A DNA stretch of 64,000 nt from Wansuia hejianensis. GTDB taxonomy: Bacteria > Bacillota > Clostridia > Lachnospirales > Lachnospiraceae. The notes below the pieces were generated by a model. That model saw only the letters and a program-made list of their open reading frames with translations. It was not told where the DNA came from and ran no database searches. Where the stretch lies: contig NZ_CP060635.1 in the NCBI RefSeq assembly GCF_014337215.1, forward strand, positions 3,885,725 through 3,949,724, read 5' to 3'. Shown one piece after another: positions 41,399-49,957 of the stretch; the first letter of the stretch is position 1; every line of letters starts with the position of its first letter. The position numbers and the translations under genes were made by a program.

Positions 41399-42604
41399 GT
41401 GGCAGAGAAGAAACGCAGATACCGGCGTTTCCTGTTGATTGTACTAGCGCTGGCGTTGCTGGGCAGTGGAATATACGGATACTGGTATCTTGAGAAATCC
41501 GTACCGGACAAAATATACGTGACAAACGGCGACGAAAACAAGCTGGATCATATAACGGACAACCCGCTTATCACATTTTCTGATGATATGGAGGTTTTCA
41601 GCAGGAATTCTTATCAAGTAAAATGCAGTATACTTGGTACGATTCCATTAAAGACCGTGAAGGTCGAAGAGACTGACCGGCCGGTCGTACAGGTGTGCGG
41701 TGCTCCCGTGGGCATATATATGGAAACAGAAGGCGTACTGATCATTGATGCAGGTGAAATAAAAACCATGGATGGACAGATGGCAATGCCCGCGGACAAT
41801 ATCGTAAAGCCGGGTGATTATATTCAGAAAGTGGACGGAGAGACATTAAATAATAAAAGCCAGCTGATTGAACGGGTGGCTGAAAGTCAGGGTGAATCTA
41901 TGGTTCTGGAAGTCATGCGTCAGGGAGAAACGGTTGATCTGAAGCTGAGTCCGGTACAGGCCAACGACGGTTCCTATAAGCTGGGCATTTGGGTCAGGGA
42001 TAATATCCAGGGCATAGGTACCCTGACTTATGTGGAAGAAGATAATACCTTTGGCGCTCTCGGCCATGGGATCAGTGATGTGGATGTGGGTGAGATCTTG
42101 AAGGTAGGAAGTGGTGAACTTTATCAGGCAGACATCTTATCTGTAGTAAAAGGCCAGGATGGAAGTCCGGGAGAGCTGCAGGGTGTCATACACTACTATC
42201 CGGAAGAGCTGATCGGAGAGATCAATGATAATTCAAAAGTCGGCATCTATGGAACGCTGTCGGAAGAAGGTGAAGCCAGCCTGCCGCTGCGTTCTGTGGA
42301 AATTGGCCGTAAGCAGGAGATTGAAATAGGGCCTGCAACCATTTTATGCTGTGTGGACGGCACCGTACAGGAATATGGCATTGAGGTGACGCAGATTGAC
42401 TGGAATCAGCAGGATACCAACAAATGCTTCACAATTAAGGTTACTGACCAGGAATTGCTGGATAAGACCGGAGGAATTGTCCAGGGAATGTCAGGCAGCC
42501 CTATTTTGCAGAACGGACGGCTCATAGGAGCCGTTACCCACGTGTTTATCTCAGACGCCACCAGCGGTTACGGTGTTTTTATTGAAAACATGCTGGGGCA
42601 TTGA
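41399..42604 (+). CDS. spoIVB: SpoIVB serine peptidase
   Basis: SpoIVB is made in the forespore and triggers pro-sigma-K processing in many spore formers. It has an N-terminal membrane anchor (RFLLIVLALALLGSGIYGYW), a PDZ domain (DYIQKVDGETLNNKSQLIER), and an S55 peptidase domain in which ALGHGISD carries the catalytic His and VQGMSGSPILQNG the Ser. I chose GTG 41399 (AGGAAGG about 11 bp upstream); the frame is open from ATG 41348, but that would overlap the recN terminator. Note that the sigK in this window seems to lack a prosequence. Confidence 0.9.
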   Translation: MAEKKRRYRRFLLIVLALALLGSGIYGYWYLEKSVPDKIYVTNGDENKLDHITDNPLITFSDDMEVFSRNSYQVKCSILGTIPLKTVKVEETDRPVVQVCGAPVGIYMETEGVLIIDAGEIKTMDGQMAMPADNIVKPGDYIQKVDGETLNNKSQLIERVAESQGESMVLEVMRQGETVDLKLSPVQANDGSYKLGIWVRDNIQGIGTLTYVEEDNTFGALGHGISDVDVGEILKVGSGELYQADILSVVKGQDGSPGELQGVIHYYPEELIGEINDNSKVGIYGTLSEEGEASLPLRSVEIGRKQEIEIGPATILCCVDGTVQEYGIEVTQIDWNQQDTNKCFTIKVTDQELLDKTGGIVQGMSGSPILQNGRLIGAVTHVFISDATSGYGVFIENMLGH

Positions 42605-42629
42605 GCAAAAACTTTTATTAAAAGTGATT

Positions 42630-42671
42630 AAGGCTGCCAAACAGCTTAGAAGCTGTCGGGGCGGCCTTTTT
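42630..42671 (+). terminator. Terminator of spoIVB
   Basis: AAGGCTGC pairs with GCGGCCTT (one T-G pair), with an inner ACAGCTT-AG-AAGCTGT helix, followed by TTTTT. Confidence 0.85.
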
Positions 42672-42783
42672 ATCGTAGTATAGCCAGAGCCAGGCAGTAA
42701 TAGATCCATAAAATCTGTGAGGGCATTCAGAAAAGCTTTAAAATAATTTCAACAAAAAAACACATAATTTCTTGTAAAAAGTG

Positions 42784-42812
42784 TTGACAAACAGATTGTG
42801 GAGTGCTATCTT
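42784..42812 (+). promoter_or_regulatory. Heat-shock operon promoter
   Basis: TTGACA, a 17-bp spacer and TATCTT directly precede the CIRCE element. Confidence 0.8.
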
Positions 42813-42825
42813 AAAAACATAGATA

Positions 42826-42852
42826 TTAGCACTCTAGTTTAATGAGTGCTAA
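42826..42852 (+). promoter_or_regulatory. CIRCE operator (HrcA binding site)
   Basis: TTAGCACTC, nine bases, then GAGTGCTAA: an exact match to the CIRCE consensus. HrcA binds it and represses the hrcA-grpE-dnaK operon until heat stress draws GroEL away. Confidence 0.97.
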
Positions 42853-42913
42853 CAAGCCAAACAGATCCGATGGCTAAAGCCATTATCAGAATTAAGAGAG
42901 GAGCTGAACAGGT

Positions 42914-43969
42914 ATGGAACTGGATGGAAGGAAGAAGACTATACTTACTGCAATCATTCAGACCTATCTGGCGACAGGAGAACCGGTAGGTTCCCGGACG
43001 ATTTCAAAGTACACAGACTTGAACTTGAGCTCCGCCACAATTCGGAATGAGATGTCGGACCTGGAAGAGATGGGTTACATTCTGCAGCCCCACACTTCCG
43101 CCGGCCGCATTCCTTCAGATAAAGGTTATCGTTTATATGTAGATGAGCTGATCCGGCAAAAAGATCAGGAAGTCTCAGATATAAAAGAACTCATGATTGA
43201 AAAGACTGACCGGCTGGAGAAGGTGCTAAAGCAGGTGGTGAAGGTCCTGGCATCTAATACGAATTACGCCACGATGATCACAGGTCCGGCCTATCATCGG
43301 ACCCGGCTTAAATTTATTCAGCTTTCCAAAGTTAACGAGGATCAGATACTTGCCGTAATAGTAGCGGAGGGCAATCTGGTGAAGAATCAGATGATCGATC
43401 TGGAAGAGCCCATTGACGGGGAACAGATCCTGAAGCTGAATTTATTGCTGAATACCCAGTTGAACGGCCTGACCATCGGCGAGATCAATCTCAATATGAT
43501 CCAGCGGATGAAGCAGCAGGCGGGCATTCACAGCGCGGTGATCAGCAGCGTCGTAGACGCAGTAGCTGAAGCGATACAGGTTAATGAGGAAGATATGCCG
43601 GTTTATACCAGCGGAGCCACGAATATCTTTAAATACCCTGAACTGGCGGATTCCAGTAAGGCCAGCGAATTGATTTCTGCTTTTGAAGAAAAGCGTGAAC
43701 TGGTGGAGATGCTTATGGATAACAGTTCAGAAGAGGGTGGGAATCCCGGAACCGGCATTCAGGTATATATAGGGAATGAATCGCCGATCCAGACGATGAA
43801 GGACTGCTCCGTAGTGACGGCCAGCTACGATCTGGGAGAAGGGATGAAAGGGACAATCGGAATCATTGGACCCAAGAGAATGGATTACGAAAATGTTGTG
43901 GATAATCTGAAGACTTTAAAGACTCAATTAGATTCCATATTCAGAAAAGATAGCAAGACAGATACGTAG
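42914..43969 (+). CDS. hrcA: Heat-inducible transcription repressor HrcA
   Basis: HrcA represses chaperone genes by binding CIRCE. It has the N-terminal winged helix (LDGRKKTILTAIIQTYLATG, EPVGSRTISKYTDLNLSSAT, IRNEMSDLEEMGYILQPHTS, AGRIPSDKGYRLYVD) and the longer effector domain ending GTIGIIGPKRMDYENVVDNL. Length is 351 residues. It is the first gene behind the CIRCE-controlled promoter and thus regulates itself. Confidence 0.97.
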   Translation: MELDGRKKTILTAIIQTYLATGEPVGSRTISKYTDLNLSSATIRNEMSDLEEMGYILQPHTSAGRIPSDKGYRLYVDELIRQKDQEVSDIKELMIEKTDRLEKVLKQVVKVLASNTNYATMITGPAYHRTRLKFIQLSKVNEDQILAVIVAEGNLVKNQMIDLEEPIDGEQILKLNLLLNTQLNGLTIGEINLNMIQRMKQQAGIHSAVISSVVDAVAEAIQVNEEDMPVYTSGATNIFKYPELADSSKASELISAFEEKRELVEMLMDNSSEEGGNPGTGIQVYIGNESPIQTMKDCSVVTASYDLGEGMKGTIGIIGPKRMDYENVVDNLKTLKTQLDSIFRKDSKTDT

Positions 43970-44033
43970 AAAGGCGTGTTTCCGCAGAATACAACCGGAA
44001 ACCACAGACGCGCCGGAAAGGTGGAGATAAATC

Positions 44034-44708
44034 GTGTCGGATACAGAAAAGAATAAGACAGACGCAGAATTAGAAGAGGAAAAGAAAACCGTAAATACCG
44101 GAGAAGAAGCTTGCGGCCAGGCCGAAAGCGGCAGCCCGGAGGTTGATGAAGGCGAAGCCGGAGAGAGGAACGGGGCAGCGGAGGAGCCCGGGGATTCGGA
44201 CGGAGCTAAGGATTCTGAAACGGCTGCAAAACAGGAATCTAAAGAAAAAAAATTCTTTGGAAAGAAAAAAGAAAAGAAGGACAAAAAAGACGAAAAAATA
44301 GAAGAGCTTACCGACCGCCTGACCCGGCAGATGGCAGAGTTTGACAATTATAGAAAGCGCACGGATAAAGAGAAGGCGAGCATGTACATGATCGGAGCTA
44401 AAGACGTCATTGAAAAGCTGCTTCCCGTGGTGGATAATTTTGAGCGGGGACTGGCCGGAGCTGATCTGGAAGACCCGTTTGCGGACGGTATGAACAAGAT
44501 TTACAAACAGCTTACCACAATGCTGGCTGATCTGGGCGTCACCGTGATCGAGAGCGTGGGAAAAGAATTTGACCCCAATATCCACAATGCTGTGATGCAT
44601 GTGGAGGATGAGGAATCCGGCGAGAATGTGATCGTTGAAGAATTCCAGAAGGGGTACAAGTATAAGGATTCCGTGGTACGCCACAGTATGGTGAAGGTAG
44701 CCAATTAA
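44034..44708 (+). CDS. grpE: Nucleotide exchange factor GrpE
   Basis: GrpE releases ADP from DnaK. The first 85 residues are an acidic and then lysine-rich disordered stretch. The coiled coil and beta domain follow (RLTRQMAEFDNYRKRTDKEK, DVIEKLLPVVDNFERGL, GVTVIESVGKEFDPNIHNAV, YKYKDSVVRHSMVKVA). GTG 44034 has AAGGTGGAG upstream. At 224 residues it is slightly long because of the charged N-terminus. Confidence 0.95.
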   Translation: MSDTEKNKTDAELEEEKKTVNTGEEACGQAESGSPEVDEGEAGERNGAAEEPGDSDGAKDSETAAKQESKEKKFFGKKKEKKDKKDEKIEELTDRLTRQMAEFDNYRKRTDKEKASMYMIGAKDVIEKLLPVVDNFERGLAGADLEDPFADGMNKIYKQLTTMLADLGVTVIESVGKEFDPNIHNAVMHVEDEESGENVIVEEFQKGYKYKDSVVRHSMVKVAN

Positions 44709-44788
44709 ACGGCACATACACTGCGGAAATGAATGGCAAATTATAAAATTAGAATAGAAATCAAATATGATTAGGAGGAGAAACAGCC

Positions 44789-46663
44789 ATGAGTAAAATA
44801 ATTGGTATTGATTTAGGAACTACAAACAGCTGTGTAGCTGTTATGGAAGGTGGAAAACCCACTGTTATCGCTAATGCGGAAGGCAGCAGAACGACGCCGT
44901 CTGTAGTGGCTTTTACTAAGACAGGTGAGCGTCTGGTGGGCGAACCGGCAAAACGTCAGGCGGTAACCAACGCTGACAAGACAATATCTTCGATCAAGAG
45001 GCATATGGGAACAGACTATAAGGTGGATATTGACGGTAAGAAATATTCACCCCAGGAGATTTCAGCCATGATTCTGCAGAAACTGAAAAGTGATGCAGAG
45101 AATTATCTGGGCGAGAAGGTGACAGAAGCAGTAATTACTGTTCCGGCATATTTCAATGACGCACAGCGTCAGGCTACAAAGGATGCAGGAAAGATCGCCG
45201 GGCTGGAAGTAAAACGTATCATCAATGAGCCGACGGCTGCAGCTCTGGCATACGGTCTGGATAATGAGAAAGAGCAGAAGATCATGGTATATGACCTGGG
45301 CGGCGGTACCTTTGATGTATCAATCATTGAGATCGGCGACGGAGTCATCGAAGTTCTGGCAACAGCCGGCAATAACAGGCTGGGTGGTGATGACTTCGAT
45401 CAGAAGATTGTTGATTACATGGTATCTGAGTTTAAGAAGATGGAAGGCGTAGACCTGTCCGGTGACAAGATGGCCATGCAGAGAATCAAAGAAGCTGCTG
45501 AAAAAGCTAAGAAAGAGCTCTCCAGCGCTTCCACAACGAATATTAACCTTCCCTTCATCACCGCTACCGCGGATGGACCGAAGCATTTTGACATGAATCT
45601 GACGAAAGCAAAATTTGACGAGCTGACTCATGATCTGGTAGAACTGACTGCGGAGCCGGTTAAAAAGGCTCTGAGCGATGCCGGATTGAACGCCTCCGAG
45701 CTGAGCAAGGTATTGCTGGTGGGTGGTTCCACCCGTACTCCTGCCGTACAGGAAAAAGTGAAACAGCTGACCGGGCATGAGCCCAGCAAGAGCCTGAATC
45801 CGGATGAGTGTGTCGCACTTGGTGCATCCGTACAGGGCGGCAAGCTGGCCGGAGATTCAGGCGCAGGCGACATCCTGCTTCTGGATGTTACCCCGCTGAC
45901 ACTTTCCATTGAGACTATGGGAGGAGTTGCAACACATCTGATTGAGCGTAATACGACCATTCCGACTAAGAAGAGCCAGATCTTCTCAACGGCGGCAGAT
46001 AATCAGACAGCCGTAGATATCAATGTGGTACAGGGTGAGCGTCAGTTTGCGAAGGACAACAAGTCCCTCGGCCAGTTCCGTCTGGATGGAATCCCGCCTG
46101 CAAGACGTGGAGTTCCGCAGATTGAAGTTACCTTTGATATCGATGCCAACGGTATTGTAAATGTATCTGCAAAGGACCTGGGTACAGGAAAAGAGCAGCA
46201 TATCACTATTACTGCGGGTTCCAATATGTCGGATGAAGAAATCAACAAGGCTGTAAAAGAAGCGGCTGAGTTTGAAGCTCAGGACAAGAAACGTAAAGAA
46301 GCAATTGACGCCAGAAATGACGCAGATGCTGCAGTCTTCCAGGTTGAAAAAGCACTGGAAGAGGCGGGAGATAAAGTTTCCGCCAATGACAAGACTGCTG
46401 TGGAAGCGGATCTGAACGCGTTGAAAGAGCTGCTTGAGAAAGCACCAATTGATACGATCACCGATGCACAGGTTGTTGATATCAAGGCTGCAAAAGAAAA
46501 GCTGATGCAGAGCGCACAGAGCCTGTTCACGAAGATGTATGAAAATATGCAGCAGAACCAGGGCGGCCAGGCAGGTCCGGGACCGGATGCAGGAGCGGGT
46601 GCCGGCAGCGCGGCAGGCGGCAGCGATGACGATGTGGTTGATGCTGATTACAAGGAAGTATAA
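44789..46663 (+). CDS. dnaK: Molecular chaperone DnaK
   Basis: Hsp70 chaperone of 624 residues. The ATPase domain begins IIGIDLGTTNSCVAVMEGG and contains VITVPAYFNDAQRQATKDAG and VYDLGGGTFDVSIIEIGDG. The substrate domain has DVTPLTLSIETMGGV. The C-terminus is a Gly/Ala-rich tail ending DDDVVDADYKEV. RBS AGGAGG lies 9 bp upstream. The usual dnaJ follows only after a 360-bp gap carrying a repeat. Confidence 0.98.
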   Translation: MSKIIGIDLGTTNSCVAVMEGGKPTVIANAEGSRTTPSVVAFTKTGERLVGEPAKRQAVTNADKTISSIKRHMGTDYKVDIDGKKYSPQEISAMILQKLKSDAENYLGEKVTEAVITVPAYFNDAQRQATKDAGKIAGLEVKRIINEPTAAALAYGLDNEKEQKIMVYDLGGGTFDVSIIEIGDGVIEVLATAGNNRLGGDDFDQKIVDYMVSEFKKMEGVDLSGDKMAMQRIKEAAEKAKKELSSASTTNINLPFITATADGPKHFDMNLTKAKFDELTHDLVELTAEPVKKALSDAGLNASELSKVLLVGGSTRTPAVQEKVKQLTGHEPSKSLNPDECVALGASVQGGKLAGDSGAGDILLLDVTPLTLSIETMGGVATHLIERNTTIPTKKSQIFSTAADNQTAVDINVVQGERQFAKDNKSLGQFRLDGIPPARRGVPQIEVTFDIDANGIVNVSAKDLGTGKEQHITITAGSNMSDEEINKAVKEAAEFEAQDKKRKEAIDARNDADAAVFQVEKALEEAGDKVSANDKTAVEADLNALKELLEKAPIDTITDAQVVDIKAAKEKLMQSAQSLFTKMYENMQQNQGGQAGPGPDAGAGAGSAAGGSDDDVVDADYKEV

Positions 46664-47023
46664 TAAGTTGACTTATCAGGAAAGGCAGTAACGGGTATGG
46701 CGCCAGACGGTGCCATACCTGGTCACGAAAGCCGATTGCTCCGCTGCTTTGCAGCCTGTGCAGTCGCCGGAAGTATGTCTGAGCTCCGCTCCGGTTGTTG
46801 TTAACCGCGTGCCGACCGCACGCAGCAATACAATCCGGGCAAGCGGCCTGCTTGTTTATACTTCCTCGTCCGTCCGATATCCGTGCTTCGGCGCATGTAA
46901 GCATGCCCTTAGCCCGGCTGCCGTCCGGAACTTTCATAATATAATAACGGGGTTGTTGAGGGCGGTGCCATGGGAATGGCGCTGTCTGCCAACAGCCTTG
47001 TTGTACTGTAGAGGTGGAAAAAT
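46664..47023. other. 360-bp gap between dnaK and dnaJ
   Basis: Contents: a hairpin GGTATGGC/GCCATACC (46694-46719, no T run) after dnaK, a CGTGC/GCACG-rich stretch near 46807-46823, the second copy of the 80-bp repeat, and the dnaJ leader with GTAGAGGTGG RBS. No CIRCE was seen in front of dnaJ, and no credible gene. Confidence 0.75.
46848..46933. repeat. Dispersed 80-bp repeat, copy 2
   Basis: It begins CTGCTTGTTTATACTTCC and shares GATATCCGTG, TTCGGCG/TTTGGCG and GCCCGGCTGCCG with 31821-31901; the closing hairpin is weaker here (CCGG-CTGCCGT-CCGG). Confidence 0.75.
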
Positions 47024-48217
47024 ATGGCTGAAAAGAGAGATTATTATGAAGTCCTTGGAGTTGATAAGGGGGCAGATGATGCAACGCTGAAAAGAGCGTA
47101 CCGGAAGCTGGCAAAAAAATATCATCCGGACATGAATCCGGGCGACCAGGAGGCCGAGGCCAAGTTTAAAGAAGCCACAGAGGCATACTCAGTCCTGAGT
47201 GATCCGGAAAAGAGAAAGCAGTATGACCAGTTCGGCCATGCGGCTTTTGAAGGGGGAGCCGGAGGAGCCGGTGGCTTCGGAGGTTTTGGAGGCTTCGATT
47301 TCAACGGTGCCGATATGGGAGACATTTTTGGAGATATTTTTGGCGATCTGTTTGGCGGCGGCCGTTCCAGACGTGCAAATAACGGCCCACAGAGAGGGGC
47401 GAACCTCAGGGCTGTGATTCATATTACTTTTGAGGAAGCGGTATTCGGCTGCGAGAAAGAGCTGGAACTGACACTCAAAGAAACATGCTCTGCCTGCGGC
47501 GGTAATGGAGCGAAGCCAGGGACTTCACCGGAGACCTGTCCGAACTGCCATGGAGAAGGCCAGGTTACGTATACACAGCAGTCTATGTTCGGCATGATCC
47601 GGAATGTTCAGCCGTGCCCTGACTGCGCAGGGACTGGGAAGATTATCAAAGAGAAATGTACCGCATGCCGTGGCACGGGCTTTACATCCAGCAAGAAGAA
47701 AATTAAGGTGACAGTGCCGGCGGGTATCGATGACGGACAGAGCATTCGGATACGTGATAAAGGAGAGCCGGGACGCAATGGTGGTCCCAGAGGCGACCTG
47801 CTGGTAGAAGTATCTGTTGCCCGTCACCCGATTTTCCAGAGAGACGGCGTCAATATTTTCTCTACGGCTCCCATCACTTATGCCCAGGCAGCCTTGGGCG
47901 GAGACGTCCGGATCAGCACTGTGGATGGAGATGTTCTCTATACGGTGAAGCCCGGAACCCAGACAGACACCCGCATCCGTCTGAAAGGCAAGGGTGTGCC
48001 TTCGCTGAGAAATAAGAGCGTCCGGGGCGATCAGTATGTAACACTGGTCGTTCAGGTCCCTACCAAACTTAGTGAAGAGGCAAAGGCGGCTCTTAGAAAA
48101 TTTGACGCAGCCTGTGGCAATCGTCCGTATGATGAGAAGGAAGAGAGCCGGCAGGAGAAATCCGGTAAGAAGAAAAAGGGTTTTATGGATAAAATGAAAG
48201 AGGTATTTGAGGATTGA
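47024..48217 (+). CDS. dnaJ: Chaperone DnaJ
   Basis: Hsp40 co-chaperone of 397 residues. The J domain contains YYEVLGVDKGADDATLKRAY and the HPD triplet (KKYHPDMNPGD). A Gly/Phe-rich linker follows. The four zinc repeats are CSACGGNG, CPNCHGEG, CPDCAGTG and CTACRGTG. The substrate domain and a lysine-rich tail complete it. GAGGTGG precedes ATG 47024. Confidence 0.97.
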   Translation: MAEKRDYYEVLGVDKGADDATLKRAYRKLAKKYHPDMNPGDQEAEAKFKEATEAYSVLSDPEKRKQYDQFGHAAFEGGAGGAGGFGGFGGFDFNGADMGDIFGDIFGDLFGGGRSRRANNGPQRGANLRAVIHITFEEAVFGCEKELELTLKETCSACGGNGAKPGTSPETCPNCHGEGQVTYTQQSMFGMIRNVQPCPDCAGTGKIIKEKCTACRGTGFTSSKKKIKVTVPAGIDDGQSIRIRDKGEPGRNGGPRGDLLVEVSVARHPIFQRDGVNIFSTAPITYAQAALGGDVRISTVDGDVLYTVKPGTQTDTRIRLKGKGVPSLRNKSVRGDQYVTLVVQVPTKLSEEAKAALRKFDAACGNRPYDEKEESRQEKSGKKKKGFMDKMKEVFED

Positions 48218-48261
48218 CAGATAATTTGTAGGTGCAGGTTTAGAATGACAGATATGGCCAG

Positions 48262-48286
48262 GGCCCGGAGTTTACCGGGCCTTTTT
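48262..48286 (+). terminator. Terminator of dnaJ
   Basis: GGCCCGG and CCGGGCC form a perfect 7-bp stem with a 6-nt loop, followed by TTTTT. Confidence 0.85.
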
Positions 48287-48358
48287 ATAATGTGATAGAA
48301 ATGAGTTGTTTGGAAAAGTATATTCCGACATATCTGAAAAGAGTGCCTCTGGCGGGGT

Positions 48359-48412
48359 GGAGAAACAGCGTACGCCGTTCTCCCTCCCGTCAGGGCAGGG
48401 CCGTAAGCATAT
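48359..48412 (+). repeat. Divergent copy of the structured repeat
   Basis: GGAGAA and TTCTCC enclose ACAGCGTACGCCG, directly followed by CCC-GTCA-GGG and GCCGTAAGCATATG. The order and loop (GTCA) equal those of the 71-bp unit, though bases of helix 1 differ. Called by structure more than by identity. Confidence 0.5.
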
Positions 48413-48489
48413 GTAAAGATTGGGAGCGGTTAAGCTTTTTATAGCCGGCAGCATATGATAAAGAAATGAAAAGTATTTTGAGGTATCTT

Positions 48490-49809
48490 ATGTCATATTT
48501 TATCAATGAATCTGACCGGCGGGATGAATTGAAAGAACAGTCCTGCAGACGCGGCTGCTGTCCAAAACCGCCTTGTCTGCCGCCATGTCCCCCCGGTCCC
48601 ACAGGCCCCACCGGTCCGGCAGGGCCTCAAGGGAATACGGGCCCTTCAGGTCCCCCGGGGAACACAGGGCCGACAGGCCCGGCAGGTCTTCCGGGAAATA
48701 CCGGTCCGGCAGGGTCTCAAGGGAATACAGGCCCTACGGGAGCGACCGGTCCAACTGGGCCTGCTGGTCCGCCTGGCCCGGCCGGAATGCCCGGCCCGAC
48801 GGGCCCACAGGGAATTCAGGGAATCCAGGGCATACCTGGTGCCCCAGGGGCAACGGGCCCAACAGGACCTGCAGGAAATACAGGGCCTGCAGGCGTTCAA
48901 GGTTTCGCTGGTCCCCCCGGCCCTACAGGCCCCCAGGGGATTCCGGGCATTCAGGGTATACCTGGCCCGGCGGGTGAGAGGGGACCTGCAGGAGACACAG
49001 GGGCCATGGGGATGGCTGGACCGACGGGAGCCACAGGGCCTATGGGGATGCCCGGCCCAACAGGTGCAGATGGAGTGACGGGAGCCACAGGGATGCCCGG
49101 CCCGACAGGGGCCACAGGAGTGACGGGAGCTACAGGGGCGGCTGGAGCTATGGGTGTCACAGGAGTGACGGGGCCAACGGGAGCGACTGGAACCACGGGT
49201 GCCACAGGAGTGGCGGGGCCAACAGGAATGCCCGGTCCGACAGGGACCACAGGAGTGACGGGTGCAACAGGGCCGCTGCCGGTGGTGGCGGTGGGGACGA
49301 CTATCACTGGGGAGCCGGGTACGCCTGCTAAGGTAGAAGCATTTGAAATCCCTCAGGGCGTTCGTCTGGACTTTACGGTTCCAAGAGGAGCGGATGGAAT
49401 GGTGCCGGATGAGGTATTCGCTTCTTTTGTCAATTATATGGCCCGTTTTGGAAACACTGATCTGATTCAGTTTTCTACGGCCGTCTCGGATCCCACAGGG
49501 CAGATTTCTCAGCCGGATTACAGCCATATCAGCTTGGAGCCGGGATTTTATTTCATATCCTATCATGTCTCCGCCCTGCTGAATGATGCCAGCTTTATGC
49601 AGATTTCGCCGTATTATAGTGGTGCGGCGCATCTGGAGTATGGGATATATTTTATGACAGGAACGGCTAAAACATCTGCTGCCGGGGCTAAGGCATTCAT
49701 CATCAATGTGCCGGCTGCAACGCGGTTTTCTCTGAGCTTTAACAGCGGTACTGTTGGAACTGAGGGAGAGGTTGTGATTACGGTTATAAAACTTAGAAGA
49801 GCAGAGTGA
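48490..49809 (+). CDS. Collagen-like (Gly-X-Y) BclA-type spore surface protein
   Basis: A 35-residue N-terminal part with a cysteine/proline cluster (CRRGCCPKPPCLPPCPP) leads into about 76 Gly-X-Y triplets, mainly GPT, GAT, GMP and GIQ (about 48594-49275). A C-terminal globular domain of about 175 residues follows, resembling the trimeric C1q-like head of BclA. Such proteins form filaments on exosporium or spore coat. No signal peptide is seen, as expected for mother-cell-made spore proteins. I prefer ATG 48490 (GAGG 6-7 bp upstream) over ATG 48466. It separates dnaJ from prmA, which usually adjoin. Confidence 0.88.
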   Translation: MSYFINESDRRDELKEQSCRRGCCPKPPCLPPCPPGPTGPTGPAGPQGNTGPSGPPGNTGPTGPAGLPGNTGPAGSQGNTGPTGATGPTGPAGPPGPAGMPGPTGPQGIQGIQGIPGAPGATGPTGPAGNTGPAGVQGFAGPPGPTGPQGIPGIQGIPGPAGERGPAGDTGAMGMAGPTGATGPMGMPGPTGADGVTGATGMPGPTGATGVTGATGAAGAMGVTGVTGPTGATGTTGATGVAGPTGMPGPTGTTGVTGATGPLPVVAVGTTITGEPGTPAKVEAFEIPQGVRLDFTVPRGADGMVPDEVFASFVNYMARFGNTDLIQFSTAVSDPTGQISQPDYSHISLEPGFYFISYHVSALLNDASFMQISPYYSGAAHLEYGIYFMTGTAKTSAAGAKAFIINVPAATRFSLSFNSGTVGTEGEVVITVIKLRRAE

Positions 49810-49877
49810 TGTCTTGAGAAATAAGATACTTTCCGGCCGGAGCGGCTCTTAGTGCGCGCCCCGGCCGAGAGAGAATC

Positions 49878-49906
49878 TTTACATTTTTTAAATAATCGTG
49901 TATGAT
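49878..49906 (+). promoter_or_regulatory. Promoter of the AEC transporter and downstream genes
   Basis: TTTACA, a 17-bp spacer and TATGAT stand about 50 bp before the start codon. Confidence 0.65.
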
Positions 49907-49957
49907 ATATCCACAGGTGTATGTATTGCGGAAACTCTGGATTCTAGGGAGATTAAA

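Larger units (their letters stand above)
42605..42913. other. 309-bp region between spoIVB and hrcA
   Basis: It contains the spoIVB terminator, the hrcA promoter and the CIRCE operator, with A/T-rich filler between 42690 and 42780. Confidence 0.8.

Noticed and set aside
46527..47114. 195-codon minus-strand frame spanning the dnaK-dnaJ gap
   Set aside because: Overlaps both chaperone genes and the repeat; no RBS and no recognisable protein.
48646..49632. Long minus-strand reading frame (328 codons) opposite the collagen-like gene
   Set aside because: It is the mirror of the Gly-X-Y repeat; composition (Arg/Ser/Cys/His rich) is an artefact of GGN-CCN codons, and there is no RBS.
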